Shown: positions 1-8,782 of the stretch, in pieces
Layout: every line of letters begins with the position of its first letter
Numbering within the stretch: the first letter of the stretch is position 1
Assembly: GCA_026129485.1 (NCBI GenBank)
Contig: JAHCHY010000006.1
Span: 152,857-216,856 of the forward strand
Length of the DNA: 64,000 nucleotides
Source of the DNA: Cyclobacteriaceae bacterium
GTDB lineage: Bacteria; Bacteroidota; Bacteroidia; Cytophagales; Cyclobacteriaceae
Direction of reading: 5' to 3'
Position numbers and translations under genes: made by a program
The notes under the pieces: generated by a model
The model's database searches: none
What the model saw: only the letters and a program-made list of their open reading frames with translations
What the model was told of the DNA's origin: nothing

Positions 1-334
1 TGATACTGTCGGTAAAACATCCATGAAAGAGTGTTTGAAGTTGCTCAAACCCAATGGAAAATATTTGTTGACTGAATTTGGCATTTCGCATATCCTTGCG
101 GCAATTTATACTTCCCTTTTCAGAAGCAAAAAAGTAATGGTTACGGCTTCAAATATGTATTGGGAAAAAGAGGGTTTAATATTTTTAAAGGAGCTTGCCG
201 AAAAGAGGCATTTTAAACCTGTACTTGACAGAAGTTTTCGGTTAGATGAAATTGTGGAAGCCCATAAATATGTGGAAACCGGGCATAAAGTTGGAAATGT
301 GGCTGTCCTGGTTCAGCAAGATAATTTGACATAA
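1..334 (+). CDS. Zinc-type/MDR alcohol dehydrogenase family, C-terminal part (5' truncated)
   Basis: The reading frame is open from base 2 (DTVGKTSMKECLKLLKPNGK...) so the gene enters from outside the window; the ATG at 23 is internal. About 110 residues remain. They look like the C-terminal end of medium-chain dehydrogenase/reductases of the NAD(P)-dependent, quinone-oxidoreductase-like group: the K-x-x-G-K-Y-L-L strand, the segment describing a reassigned loop, and the closing E-A-H-x-Y-V-E-T-G-H-K-V-G-N-V-A-V stretch, which is the family's usual last helix and strand. The cofactor fold and catalytic residues lie upstream and cannot be seen. Substrate unknown. It ends 150 nt before the convergent SRPBCC gene. 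Confidence 0.75.
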   Translation, partial: DTVGKTSMKECLKLLKPNGKYLLTEFGISHILAAIYTSLFRSKKVMVTASNMYWEKEGLIFLKELAEKRHFKPVLDRSFRLDEIVEAHKYVETGHKVGNVAVLVQQDNLT

Positions 335-488
335 AAAACGAACGCACAACAGGATTTGGTGTCAGGCAGGGTGAAACGGCTTCGTATGAATTCAATCGTT
401 GCGGAACTAAGCTTGAACTATAGTTCTCCGATTAGGCAGCAGTGTCAAAATTCCGGTCTTAACGCATGCTGCAACCGGGAACCGGCAA
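335..488. other. Short convergent intergenic region with palindrome
   Basis: Between two convergent genes. It holds a perfect 12-bp palindrome (GAACTATAGTTC, 415-426) and, at 471-491, three 7-bp units of the type GnAACnn in the same style as the heptad arrays elsewhere in the window. No coding potential seen. Confidence 0.4.
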
Positions 489-884
489 CTACTCCTCTTC
501 CGGCTCGCCTTCATAAAACTCCTGCAATGAAGCCATATAGGTATATATCCAGCCTTCGGCAATATCCTCGTAATCTTCATCGGGTATGTTGGTTTGCCTA
601 ACTTCTACGGAAGTGCCCTGTACATGCGGGTGTAGCTTAATGGTTACAACAGAAGGCTCAGGCTGATCACCAAAGTACCATTGCTGCACAATCTTTTTGT
701 CTTGCTCAAATTCTATGTTTTTACCTGCAATGCTGCCATCCCACAACGAAAACTCGGTGCCGGGTTCGGCCTTCATCTCGGCTTTATCTCCCGACCATAA
801 TTGAATAGTTGCCTCGGTAGTCAGCGCCAGATATACCTGGTCGGGCCTGGCGGTAACAATAAAATATTTTTTAAAGTCTTTCAT
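489..884 (-). CDS. SRPBCC (START-like, AHSA1-type) domain protein
   Basis: A 131-residue soluble protein forming a single SRPBCC/AHSA1 fold, a hydrophobic-cavity domain found in many small proteins of unknown ligand. Visible family features are the N-terminal strand followed by the D-x-V-Y-x-A-L-T helix, the W-S-G-D-K segment, an F-S-L-W-D-G-S-I-x-G-K core, the W-Y-F-G-D strand, and a long C-terminal helix (E-G-W-x-x-Y-x-x-S-L-Q-E-F-Y). The extreme C-terminus is acidic (EGEPEEE). No signal peptide, so cytoplasmic. Monocistronic, with a divergent serine hydrolase upstream. The ligand cannot be inferred. Confidence 0.8.
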   Translation of the reverse strand: MKDFKKYFIVTARPDQVYLALTTEATIQLWSGDKAEMKAEPGTEFSLWDGSIAGKNIEFEQDKKIVQQWYFGDQPEPSVVTIKLHPHVQGTSVEVRQTNIPDEDYEDIAEGWIYTYMASLQEFYEGEPEEE

Positions 885-977
885 CTTCTCCGTAAAAGTA
901 AGCTCTCATTTTGAATACAGGGTCATTAATAATAAGCCGTTAATCAAAAAAGTCCGCCTAAAGCCATTGTCATTCAT

Positions 978-1008
978 TTGAATTAACCGCCTGTAGTGCT
1001 AAGTTTAG
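978..1008 (+). promoter_or_regulatory. Bacteroidota-type promoter for the serine hydrolase operon
   Basis: TTTG at 978-981, a 19-nt spacer, then TAAGTTTA at 1001-1008. This matches the Bacteroidota -33 (TTTG) and -7 (TAnnTTTG) elements except for the final base, 22 nt before the ATG at 1030. Position and spacing are seen; promoter activity is inferred. Confidence 0.55.
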
Positions 1009-1029
1009 CTACGCAAAAAAGCTCACCAC

Positions 1030-2310
1030 ATGAGGTATTTCTTCACACTATGCTTATCGCTGCTCCTGCTATGGAGCTGCCAGGCACCGGTTAAGCAATC
1101 CAACAGCAAGTTAATCGCAGCTCAACCCGAAGCTGCTGGTTTTTCCGGGGAGCGGTTAACCCGACTTGATTCTACTTTTACCAAATGGGTGGATGCCGGC
1201 TGGATGAACGGAGCCGTAGCCTTTATTGCCCGCGATGGAAAAATAGTGTACCACAAAGCAACAGGCTACAATAACTTAGAAACAAAAGAAGCATTAGAAG
1301 TCAATGACATCTTCAGAATTGCTTCACAAACCAAAGCCATTACCAGTGTGGCGGTGATGATGCTTTGGGAAGAAGGAAAGTTTTTATTAGATGACCCGGT
1401 TTCAAAATACATCCCGGCATTTGCTGATGCTACGGTGCTGGATAAGTTCAATGCAAAAGATACCACGTACACGACCATACCCGCCAAAAGACAGGTTACC
1501 GTTCGCGATTTGCTAACCCATACTTCGGGTATTGGGTACGCACAAATCGGAAGTCCGGAAGCCAATGCCATCTATGCAAAGCACAACATAACGGCAGGGT
1601 TGGATGTAAGTGGCGATGGGCTCGAAGCGGCCATGAACCGGCTGGGGCCGCTGCCCCTGATGCATGAGCCCGGCAAGCAATGGACATACGGCTTAAATAC
1701 CGATTTGCTCGGGCGGCTGGTAGAAGTATGGTCGGGCAAAACATTAGACGAATTTTTCAGCGAACGCATCTTCAAGCCATTGGGCATGAACGATACCTAC
1801 TTCAATCTTCCGGAAGATAAAGCTGATCGCCTTGTTAATTTTTATCAGCAAGATTCTACCGGTCTAAAATTGCAACCCACCGTTTTCGGGGCGCTGGATA
1901 TGAGTTTCCCGCTTAAAAAGAAATCCTATTTTTCAGGCGGGGGCGGACTCTCTTCAACTATTTATGATTATGCCATTTTCCTGCAGATGTTGTTGAACAA
2001 TGGCGAATACAACGGAGTGCGTTTGCTGGCACGCAACACCGTTCGGCTTATGACCATGAACCAGATCAATGACCTGGAATTTGGCAACGACAAATTCGGT
2101 TTGGGATTCTTAGTGGTAACCGAAAAAGGTTCTGCCATTGCCCCTTACCGGGCCGGAACCTATGGGTGGGGCGGTGCCTTCTCCACCACCTATTGGGTTG
2201 ATCCCGAAGAAAAATTAGTTGTGCTGCTGTACCGGCAAATGTGGGGTGCACATGATTCTGAAATTACCGACATCTATCGCATACTTGTTTACCAGGCGCT
2301 TAATGATTGA
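1030..2310 (+). CDS. Serine hydrolase (beta-lactamase/class C-like), lipoprotein
   Basis: A 426-residue secreted lipoprotein of the beta-lactamase superfamily (PF00144; esterase EstB/D-aminopeptidase type). The signal peptide ends in a lipobox L-W-S-C with lipidated Cys17. The catalytic S-x-x-K is S99-Q-T-K102, and the Y-x-N-like element is Y-G-L-N about 115 residues later. The conserved H-T-S-G (LLTHTSGIGY) and G-G-G-G-L motifs and the C-terminal G-W-G-G are also present. Such enzymes hydrolyse esters, amides or peptides; the substrate cannot be told from sequence, and a true beta-lactamase role is unlikely. First gene of a three-gene run; only 3 nt separate it from the next gene. Periplasmic or outer-membrane location is inferred from the lipobox. 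Confidence 0.88.
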   Translation: MRYFFTLCLSLLLLWSCQAPVKQSNSKLIAAQPEAAGFSGERLTRLDSTFTKWVDAGWMNGAVAFIARDGKIVYHKATGYNNLETKEALEVNDIFRIASQTKAITSVAVMMLWEEGKFLLDDPVSKYIPAFADATVLDKFNAKDTTYTTIPAKRQVTVRDLLTHTSGIGYAQIGSPEANAIYAKHNITAGLDVSGDGLEAAMNRLGPLPLMHEPGKQWTYGLNTDLLGRLVEVWSGKTLDEFFSERIFKPLGMNDTYFNLPEDKADRLVNFYQQDSTGLKLQPTVFGALDMSFPLKKKSYFSGGGGLSSTIYDYAIFLQMLLNNGEYNGVRLLARNTVRLMTMNQINDLEFGNDKFGLGFLVVTEKGSAIAPYRAGTYGWGGAFSTTYWVDPEEKLVVLLYRQMWGAHDSEITDIYRILVYQALND

Positions 2311-2313
2311 TCC

Positions 2314-3186
2314 ATGTTCAGGGTTACCGTTGCTTCCGTTTTATTAATCTTAAACATCAACTTTGCAGGTTATACGCAATCCTTAAAAACTTACACCAAC
2401 AGCCTGGGTATGGAATTTATCGAAGTGCCTGCCGGTAGCTTTACGGTTGGTAAATTTCAGCCCGTTACATCGCAGTTTGGGTTTATGGAGCAATACCGGA
2501 AAAATGAAAATGACGACATGGGGTTGCCCCGGCTAAAAAAAAGTGATTATGAAAATGCACAGCAACTGGCTTTGCGCGATGCAAGTGCCGGATTTGAAGT
2601 AACTATTCCTCATTCATTTTACATTGGTAAGTTTGAAGTAACACAGGCGCAATGGAAAAAAGTAATGGGCACCAATCCGTCTTTTTTTCAGGGAAATATT
2701 ATAGAAGGCAATACCGATAATTTTCCCGTTGAAACCGTAAGCTGGAAAGATGCACAGGCATTTATCAAAAAGCTGAACCAGCTTGAAAAAGGAAAAGCGG
2801 TCTATCGTTTACCTACCGGGTTTGAATGGGAATATGCAGCGCGTGCCGGAAATAAAGATGACATTGCGTGGAATGAGATAAACGAAACCGCACACATCGC
2901 CAAACAAGCTCCGCAGGCCGTTGGCCGGAAAAAACCGAATGCCTGGAGCTTGTACGATATGCTGGGCAACGTATGGGAATGGGTTGATGATTATTACAAC
3001 GAAAAAATATTTGCTGATCCGGGTACTCCAAAAAAATCAAAAGAACATGTATTGAAAGGCTCTTGCTTTTATGGTGATGTAAAGAACGCCACGTATATGA
3101 CACATGCCGGTGGGCCCGGAAGCGGGTATGATACGGGGTTTAGATTAGTGGTGGAGATAGTCAGAGTTTTAGAGGTACACGATTAA
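2314..3186 (+). CDS. SUMF1/FGE-fold secreted protein, probably non-catalytic
   Basis: A 290-residue protein with a cleavable signal peptide (ending near GYTQS) and one formylglycine-generating-enzyme sulfatase domain (PF03781). The fold is clear from G-M-E-F-I-E-V-P-A-G-S-F, F-E-V-T-Q-A-Q-W, P-V-E-T-V-S-W-x-D-A, the R-L-P-T-x-x-E-W-E-Y-A-A-R-A-G block and L-G-N-V-W-E-W. The C-terminal active-site region has only a single Cys (LKGSCFYGD) where true FGEs carry a C-x4-C copper-binding pair. It is therefore unlikely to make formylglycine; related domains bind ligands or do other oxidations. Start is 3 nt after the serine hydrolase stop, so the two are co-transcribed. Compare the paralogue at 15275-16288, which keeps both cysteines. 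Confidence 0.85.
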   Translation: MFRVTVASVLLILNINFAGYTQSLKTYTNSLGMEFIEVPAGSFTVGKFQPVTSQFGFMEQYRKNENDDMGLPRLKKSDYENAQQLALRDASAGFEVTIPHSFYIGKFEVTQAQWKKVMGTNPSFFQGNIIEGNTDNFPVETVSWKDAQAFIKKLNQLEKGKAVYRLPTGFEWEYAARAGNKDDIAWNEINETAHIAKQAPQAVGRKKPNAWSLYDMLGNVWEWVDDYYNEKIFADPGTPKKSKEHVLKGSCFYGDVKNATYMTHAGGPGSGYDTGFRLVVEIVRVLEVHD

Positions 3187-3191
3187 AAGGT

Positions 3192-3240
3192 TGATCTGCG
3201 ATTAGTGAGTAGTGATTTATGATTTGCGATATATGAGACT
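3192..3240 (+). repeat. Heptad repeat array before DUF1080 gene
   Basis: Seven consecutive 7-bp units of the form (T/C)GAnnnn, for example TGATCTG, CGATTAG, TGATTTA, TGATTTG. All are in one orientation with no inverted half. The array fills the gap between two genes of the same operon and runs into the first codons of the DUF1080 gene. Same period as the arrays at 20.3, 26.8, 28.5, 44.2, 57.2, 58.3, 60.8 and 62.7 kb. Confidence 0.75.
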
Positions 3241-3910
3241 CTGTATTACGTTACTTTTTGCGTTTATTGCTACCATTGGGTTTTCACAAATCCCGAAAGG
3301 ATTTAAACCGCTCTTCAACGGGAAGAACCTGAAAGGCTGGCATGTGAGCCGGACTACACACCAGGGCACTACTCCCAATTTTTATGTAGAAGATGGCGCT
3401 ATTGTAGCCAGTCAGCAGCCGTTTGGCCAGGGTGGCATTTTACTTACGGATAAAACCTTTCGCGATTTTGAGTTGTATATGGAAATCAAAATCGATTCCT
3501 TTTCCAATGGCGGAATTTTCCTGCGCTCCAACGAAGGCGGGGCTGCTTACCAGGTCGAATTAGTGCTGCCCGGCAACACGGGCGATTTATTGGGCGAACG
3601 CATCCGCGTAAGCAAACCGGGCAAGGCCACCAAACGCGATTCGGTCTGGAAAGCAGGCGACTGGAATTCATTCCGCATTCGCATGACCGGAGAAATTCCA
3701 CACATTACCTTATGGATTAACGGGGTTGAAATGTGGAGCGTGCAGCAAACCCGTAACGATTTTATTGCGGGTGCTACCGAAGGCATGGTCGCCCTGCAAT
3801 GCCACTGGACGGCCGTATATTCGCCAGCAGCCAGTGGGGGTATGCCCTTAAGTTCGTGGATACCGGGCGCAAAACACCGGTATAGAAATATTGGGATCAA
3901 GAAATTGTAA
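3233..3910 (+). CDS. DUF1080 (3-keto-disaccharide hydrolase-like) secreted protein
   Basis: A protein of 225 residues from the ATG at 3233, with a signal peptide ending at ...IGFSQ. An in-frame ATG at 3212 would add seven residues encoded by the heptad array and would put an unlikely stretch before the signal peptide, so 3233 is preferred. The mature part is one DUF1080 domain (PF06439), a concanavalin-like jelly roll. Marker motifs are F-K-P-L-F-N-G-K-N-L-K-G-W near the N-terminus, the G-G-I-L-L-T-D strand, F-E-L-Y-M-E-I-K, S-N-G-G-I-F-L-R-S-N and the closing H-R-Y-R-N-I-G-I-K strand. Characterised relatives cleave 3-keto-glycosides. It lacks the longer tail of its neighbour at 3942. Last gene of the rightward operon, convergent with that neighbour. 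Confidence 0.85.
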   Translation: MRLCITLLFAFIATIGFSQIPKGFKPLFNGKNLKGWHVSRTTHQGTTPNFYVEDGAIVASQQPFGQGGILLTDKTFRDFELYMEIKIDSFSNGGIFLRSNEGGAAYQVELVLPGNTGDLLGERIRVSKPGKATKRDSVWKAGDWNSFRIRMTGEIPHITLWINGVEMWSVQQTRNDFIAGATEGMVALQCHWTAVYSPAASGGMPLSSWIPGAKHRYRNIGIKKL

Positions 3911-3941
3911 GGGTTTTATATATGGCAATTTTGTCTTTCTT

Positions 3942-4676
3942 CTACAATTGCTTCAACCGGATATTTCGGTACTCCACTTTCATAGGTGGTCCTACATGCA
4001 CCTGCATACCGAGCAAACCTTTTAGTTTTCTGTTCACATTATCGTTATCGGTAACATCACTCATCAAAATACCATTTACAAAATGCTGTAGCCTGTTACC
4101 CTTTATTACCAGGTGAATTTCATTCCAATCTTCCTGCCGGATAAAGCTTTGCAGGGAATCTCTATTCATGGACCTGATCACTTCCGCTTTTTCCCATGCA
4201 TTATTTTTTACAGCCGAATTTTTATCGGCTTCATTGATCCTTGTTGTCTGCCCGCGATAGGCCAACGTGGTTCTTCCGCGCTCTTCATAGTTCTGCCCCG
4301 TGTACCGGTTCATCCCGTCTATATCGGCCTGGTATCCTTTTAACGCATACGGTACTTCCGTAAGCCGAACGCTCCGGTAGTTAATGCCGCTGTTTCCTTC
4401 TTTACTGATTTTAAATTCAAGCTTCAATTCAAAATCACCGGGCTCGCCACCACGCCAGATGATAAACGTGTTTGCTTTCAATAGCTTATCTGTGGTTATT
4501 TCACCCACTATGCTTCCGTTCTCTACCCGCCAGTATGCAGTATCACCCTCCCAGCCTCTCAGCGTTTTTCCATCAAAGATCGAAACGAATCCATCTTTCT
4601 TTTGTGCTACTACTGTTGCTGCGATCAGCAGGCCGAACATCAAAACCGTGTATTTTGTTTTTTGCAGGTTTCTCAT
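3942..4676 (-). CDS. DUF1080 (3-keto-disaccharide hydrolase-like) secreted protein
   Basis: A 244-residue protein with a signal peptide (MRNLQKTKYTVLMFGLL..., cleaved near VVAQKK) followed by one DUF1080/PF06439 domain: F-V-S-I-F-D-G-K-T-L-R-G-W-E-G, F-E-L-K-L-E-F-K-I, N-S-G-I-N-Y-R-S, the G-Y-Q-A-D-I-D segment with N-x-Y-T-G-Q-N-Y-E-E-R-G, and the C-terminal H-V-G-P-P-M-K-V-E-Y-R-N-I-R-L. This second type is the common one in planctomycete and Bacteroidota sugar-degradation loci. Inferred role: hydrolysis of 3-keto-glycosides or binding of such sugars in the periplasm. It is downstream of the haem/propeller dehydrogenase, 95 nt away, with a repeat in the gap. Two divergent DUF1080 copies back to back suggest complementary linkage specificities. 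Confidence 0.87.
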   Translation of the reverse strand: MRNLQKTKYTVLMFGLLIAATVVAQKKDGFVSIFDGKTLRGWEGDTAYWRVENGSIVGEITTDKLLKANTFIIWRGGEPGDFELKLEFKISKEGNSGINYRSVRLTEVPYALKGYQADIDGMNRYTGQNYEERGRTTLAYRGQTTRINEADKNSAVKNNAWEKAEVIRSMNRDSLQSFIRQEDWNEIHLVIKGNRLQHFVNGILMSDVTDNDNVNRKLKGLLGMQVHVGPPMKVEYRNIRLKQL

Positions 4677-4694
4677 GCCGTTTATCTTTTAATT

Positions 4695-4758
4695 GCCACG
4701 AGGGCATCAGGACACTAAGGGGTTAAGAAAATCTAAAATGTATTCTTGCCTTTGTGGC
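4695..4758. repeat. Imperfect inverted repeat between two leftward genes
   Basis: GCCACGAGGGCA at 4695-4706 is mirrored by TGCCTTTGTGGC at 4747-4758 (10 of 12 positions pair). The left side carries AGG every 8-9 bases. It resembles the dispersed G/C-rich repeat families common in Bacteroidota gaps and could fold into an RNA hairpin between the two cistrons. Confidence 0.5.
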
Positions 4759-4771
4759 TAAACTTTTAAAA

Positions 4772-7411
4772 TTATTTATAAACTGCATGATCGGGATTCC
4801 CGCCCGCCACTAAGTAAGCTACTATATCTTTTATCTCTTCATCGTTCAATCGGCCCAACAAGCCCGGCAACATTAATGAAACGGTTGATCGCCTGGTAGA
4901 AACCACATCCGCTTTGGCAACTTCACGCAAGGATTGCGGCATAAACGGGTTCTGTGATACGAAATACTTACCGTCTTCTTCATTGATCAACCTGCCTACA
5001 ATGGAGCTTCCGTCTTTCATGGTAAACACCGTGGCCGCATACTGATCGGATATTTCCTTATTGGGATCAAGCGTGTGCTCCAGAATATCTTTTGCCGAAA
5101 AGCGCGTACCTACCTGTGTTAAGTCAGGGCCAACTGCACCGCCCTCACCCCGCATACTATGACACGAGCTGCACAAGGTTGCTTCATACATATTTTTTCC
5201 CTGTTCAAAATTCCGCCCTGAAAGCGTTCCGTCCACCAATGCCAACGCTTCTTCCAGGCTTCGTCTTCTGCCGGGACCTTTCGGTTGTGGCTTATCCGCA
5301 AGATCATTGCCGGATTCGGTTAACAAAGCAGCTCCCGAGAGTGCATTGAAATATTCCGTCCTATCGGCTGGTGTGTGCGTCAATGCTTTCTTCCTCGCTT
5401 TGTCGATAAATCCGATATAACTCATACCGCCTTTATAGGTAAACGCATTGGCAAACCATTTAAAATAGGTTTCATGCAGCGCGGGTGTCCAGCCTTCGAC
5501 TGCTTCGGAAAGTACAGTAGCTAAATAAGTTTGCTGTGCGGGCGGAACGTTCGACAACATGCGGGCAATATCTAATCCATATTGCGGATTGCGCATAATT
5601 AAATCGCTGGAAGCGCTTACGGTTTTTTCCTGCGGATCGTCTTTGGCATTAAGTAATAACGCCAATGTTTTTTCGGTAGAGCCCGGGGCTTCCATGTAAA
5701 CCAGCACTTTACTCAACACACGATCCAATTCATTCGAGGAAGAAGGATAGCGGGCATCGAGGTAGGCAATTAACTGCTTCCGGGCATCGCCTTCCGGTTT
5801 ACCCAAACGAAAGATCAGCACCTCGAATGCCCGTGCAAGATCAATCTTTTGTGGTGGCGTAAGCTTATCGAAATCAACCTTCACCAATGCCTGGATCATT
5901 TTATTCTTTACTGCCGGTTTGCCGTGTCGCGCCAGCGCAATCATGGCCTGTGTTAATGCTACCGGGTCGGCTTCGTTGAGGGCCCGATCCTGCCACTCCG
6001 CAACCGGCTGATGTTCTATCGCAATACGCGCAGCATACCGTACAAACCGGTCTTCGTGCTTCAGGTTTGGCCAGGCAATATCTACAGCGCCTTTCTTCGG
6101 CTCATGATATTGCTCCAGTGTTCTTCGTAATTGATTTGCTTCGTTAACCGTTGCGGCTGCCATCGGGGCAGCATCTACATTTTCTGTTGCCGTAATACGA
6201 TACAAATCCGATTCTAATCTTCTTCCGCCTGTTAAAAAATACATGGCGCCATCGGGGCCAATGCCTCCATCGGTTAACGGCAATGGTGAGCCAGACAAAA
6301 ATTCTTCTGCTGAGGCCGTATAGGAAGCGCCATCCGGAGTAAGGTGAATCGCATAGATAATTCCAAAGCTCCAGTCGAACGCGAACAAGGCATTGCGATA
6401 CTTTCCAGGGAACTTTGCGCTGGAGCCATTCATAAAGTTAGTGGGCGAGCCCTGACCGATATTAATTACCGCGGGAAGATTATCCGGATACGCTGGCGTC
6501 CACTTTCCGTTTCCGGTTCGCCAGCCAAACTCACTGCCGCTGGTTACATGACAAATCCGTGTAGGGCGATACCACGGCATTCCGAAATCCCACTCCATGT
6601 CCGAATCGTAGGTGAACAAATCGCCTGCATGGTTGAACGCGATATCAAACTCATTACGAAAGCCCGCACCTACCAACTCCCACTTCTCACCCAATGAATC
6701 AATATGCGCAATCCATCCGCCCGGTGCTTCACGCTTAGTGGCATGACCACGCGGATCTTTGATCTGCGGAAACAGGTTATCCTCCTGCCAGACCGGGGGC
6801 AGCCGGTAAACATCAAACTCCGGAACATCCACATGATTACCCGCAGCAATGTAAATAGACTTTTTATCGGGCGCCAACACAATGCTGTGCGGGCCGTGCT
6901 CGCCCGGCTCGCCCGCCAATGATTTCAGCAAGGTTATCTTATCAAACTGATCATCGCCATCCGTATCCTGAAGCCGGTACAAGCCTGTATTCTTATCAAA
7001 GTTTTTATCGCTGTTATGGTTTACCATCACATATAAGCTATTGAAGGCATACAACAATCCCTGCGCAAAGCCCATTCCTATCTTTAACGTTGTGGTGTCG
7101 GCATTACGATCGGCTTCCGAACCGATAACCAGCTTTTCTACTTTTACTTTGGCGGTATCGCCAACGGCAGGCAATTCAACCCGGTAAATAGCGCCATACT
7201 GATCGGATGTAATCATCCTGCCCTTGTTGTCGAACGTCATAGCTACCCACGAGCCCTGGCCGTGTTCTTCGGGGCTATATAAATGTTCGGCCTTAAAGCC
7301 GGGGGGCAGCTTTAGCTTGTCAAGCTTAGGATTTGCAACCTGATTGGGTTCCTGGTTGCAGGATATGGCAACCATACCCAGTAAGAGCACCGGCAAAAGA
7401 AGTTTATTCAT
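4772..7411 (-). CDS. Beta-propeller/HEAT protein with C-terminal cytochrome c (PVC-type haem-binding), lipoprotein
   Basis: The chosen ATG at 7411 gives 879 residues; the upstream in-frame ATG at 7444 adds eleven residues before a normal lipoprotein signal (VLLLGMVAISC). Domains in order: an NHL/sugar-dehydrogenase-like beta-propeller of about 400 residues (D-N-K-G-R-M-I-T-S-D-Q-Y-G-A-I-Y-R-V, G-P-H-S-I-V-L, R-N-E-F-D-I-A-F-N, D-S-D-M-E-W-D, D-G-G-I-G-P-D-G-A-M-Y-F), a helical HEAT-like middle, and a C-terminal cytochrome c with L-C-S-S-C-H haem attachment and G-P-D-L-T-Q-V-G-x-R. The G-S-S-I-V-G-R-L insertion between haem and C-terminus is typical of this haem-binding family. Probably a periplasmic dehydrogenase passing sugar electrons to the respiratory chain; the substrate is unknown. 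Adjacent DUF1080 genes suggest 3-keto-sugar chemistry. Confidence 0.83.
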   Translation of the reverse strand: MNKLLLPVLLLGMVAISCNQEPNQVANPKLDKLKLPPGFKAEHLYSPEEHGQGSWVAMTFDNKGRMITSDQYGAIYRVELPAVGDTAKVKVEKLVIGSEADRNADTTTLKIGMGFAQGLLYAFNSLYVMVNHNSDKNFDKNTGLYRLQDTDGDDQFDKITLLKSLAGEPGEHGPHSIVLAPDKKSIYIAAGNHVDVPEFDVYRLPPVWQEDNLFPQIKDPRGHATKREAPGGWIAHIDSLGEKWELVGAGFRNEFDIAFNHAGDLFTYDSDMEWDFGMPWYRPTRICHVTSGSEFGWRTGNGKWTPAYPDNLPAVINIGQGSPTNFMNGSSAKFPGKYRNALFAFDWSFGIIYAIHLTPDGASYTASAEEFLSGSPLPLTDGGIGPDGAMYFLTGGRRLESDLYRITATENVDAAPMAAATVNEANQLRRTLEQYHEPKKGAVDIAWPNLKHEDRFVRYAARIAIEHQPVAEWQDRALNEADPVALTQAMIALARHGKPAVKNKMIQALVKVDFDKLTPPQKIDLARAFEVLIFRLGKPEGDARKQLIAYLDARYPSSSNELDRVLSKVLVYMEAPGSTEKTLALLLNAKDDPQEKTVSASSDLIMRNPQYGLDIARMLSNVPPAQQTYLATVLSEAVEGWTPALHETYFKWFANAFTYKGGMSYIGFIDKARKKALTHTPADRTEYFNALSGAALLTESGNDLADKPQPKGPGRRRSLEEALALVDGTLSGRNFEQGKNMYEATLCSSCHSMRGEGGAVGPDLTQVGTRFSAKDILEHTLDPNKEISDQYAATVFTMKDGSSIVGRLINEEDGKYFVSQNPFMPQSLREVAKADVVSTRRSTVSLMLPGLLGRLNDEEIKDIVAYLVAGGNPDHAVYK

Positions 7412-7545
7412 AGCAGCGAGGTAGATATTTTTTTCAATAAACATTTCTGAATGTAATTAAAAGTATGATCAAATCGTGCAATTAATTTTTAGTGGCCGCA
7501 TAATTTTCGGTAAGGTTACAGATGCCGTAAAAACACCATTAAAAA

Positions 7546-8730
7546 TCAGTTTGCTGAAACAGGCTGGGTCCAGGCCATTTCAAAATCACCTTCCTGAAAA
7601 GGATTTTCCTTTTGTTTGGTTGATGTTATGCGTGCACGGACAAAAACATAATCATCCGTTACTTTAAATTGAGCACGGGCGCCCTGATGCGAAATCGCTT
7701 CCGTTTTATCTGCGCCCGCTTTCAGGCTGATCATATCGATAGTGTACTCAATTCCCGGCTCCTCATCAATCTCAACGGTCAAAAGGTTGTTCTCAAACGA
7801 TACATCTCGCAAGGTAACACCGGTTGAGGCATAGAACCGGCCTGCTTCCATAGCCTCGATAAGCGAAGCCGCATCAAGCTTCTTCGCCTGTACCATTACC
7901 CAACCCCGACCTGCATTGCTAAACGAAGATCCAAACTGGTGATAGCTATGACTGTCGTCTGTAGCCAGGCCAAACATCAGCGGCTGATTGCGATTCGCAT
8001 AAGCGATATTGATTTTATCCCACATGGCTTCCGTACCCGGGCGGGTGGAATCGCCATAATTATGCACTAAGGGATGGCCGTTATAAACCTCGAAGAACCG
8101 TTCGCCCTTAAGCGCGGTCATGTCATCGGGTGTAATGGCCCAGCCAAAGTTCGGATGATTGATGTGCGGAAACATCGGCACACCGGTTTCTTCTCTTTGT
8201 TTCAATACGGCATCAACAGATTGCTGCATGGTTTCCACCACGGTTGCGGCATTGGGCGGTGCAATAAACTGCTGCAGGTTAGTGGCATTTACATGCACCG
8301 GAATTTTTCCGGCCACATAATTCGTAATCTCCTCCGAAGGAATGACCAGGAAACCGGGGCTTTCCATTTTCGATTTATATTCGGCAAAAGTTTTCAGCTT
8401 TACCTGAATGCGACCTGTATCTGTCTTGTACACCACCCAGTCCTCACCAAATTTTTCGAGGTACTTCCTGAAGCTCTCTTCATACAGCGGGCTCTTGGTG
8501 ATCAGCTTCCACTTTTCGTCTTGTGCGAGGGTATTATGATCAGACAACGCAATAAAATCATACCCGTTCGACTTATACCAGTCCAGCACCATTTCCGGAA
8601 ATTCATCGCCATCGCTCCAGTACGTGTGCGTATGCAGGTTGCCTTTGTACCAGGTTAACGATTCTTTGTCGGGTGCGCATGCCATCATGGCCATACCGGC
8701 CAGCAGCAGGAAACCTAATTTGTAATTCAC
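7546..8730 (-). CDS. PHP-domain metallo-phosphoesterase-like lipoprotein
   Basis: A 394-residue lipoprotein (signal with M-M-A-C box, Cys18). The mature protein starts with a PHP domain: G-N-L-H-T-H-T-Y-W-S-D-G-D provides the HxH metal site and D, followed by Y-D-F-I-A-L-S-D-H-N-T-L. Later come the H-I-N-H-P-N-F-G-W and A-T-D-D-S-H metal-ligand motifs, which complete the trinuclear site. A C-terminal beta domain of about 90 residues follows. PHP enzymes hydrolyse phosphoesters; secreted versions in Bacteroidota are uncharacterised. It lies 134 nt upstream of the haem/propeller gene and may share its transcript. Divergent from the esterase at 8783 across a 52-nt gap. Confidence 0.85.
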   Translation of the reverse strand: MNYKLGFLLLAGMAMMACAPDKESLTWYKGNLHTHTYWSDGDEFPEMVLDWYKSNGYDFIALSDHNTLAQDEKWKLITKSPLYEESFRKYLEKFGEDWVVYKTDTGRIQVKLKTFAEYKSKMESPGFLVIPSEEITNYVAGKIPVHVNATNLQQFIAPPNAATVVETMQQSVDAVLKQREETGVPMFPHINHPNFGWAITPDDMTALKGERFFEVYNGHPLVHNYGDSTRPGTEAMWDKINIAYANRNQPLMFGLATDDSHSYHQFGSSFSNAGRGWVMVQAKKLDAASLIEAMEAGRFYASTGVTLRDVSFENNLLTVEIDEEPGIEYTIDMISLKAGADKTEAISHQGARAQFKVTDDYVFVRARITSTKQKENPFQEGDFEMAWTQPVSAN

Positions 8731-8782
8731 AGCTTTACTTGGTTATGATGGATAAAAATAATTCTAACTTTAGCAGAAACCA

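Noticed and set aside
8074-8658. 194-codon + strand frame antisense to the PHP-domain gene
   Set aside because: The opposite strand encodes a complete PHP metal site; this frame is a by-product of its codon use.
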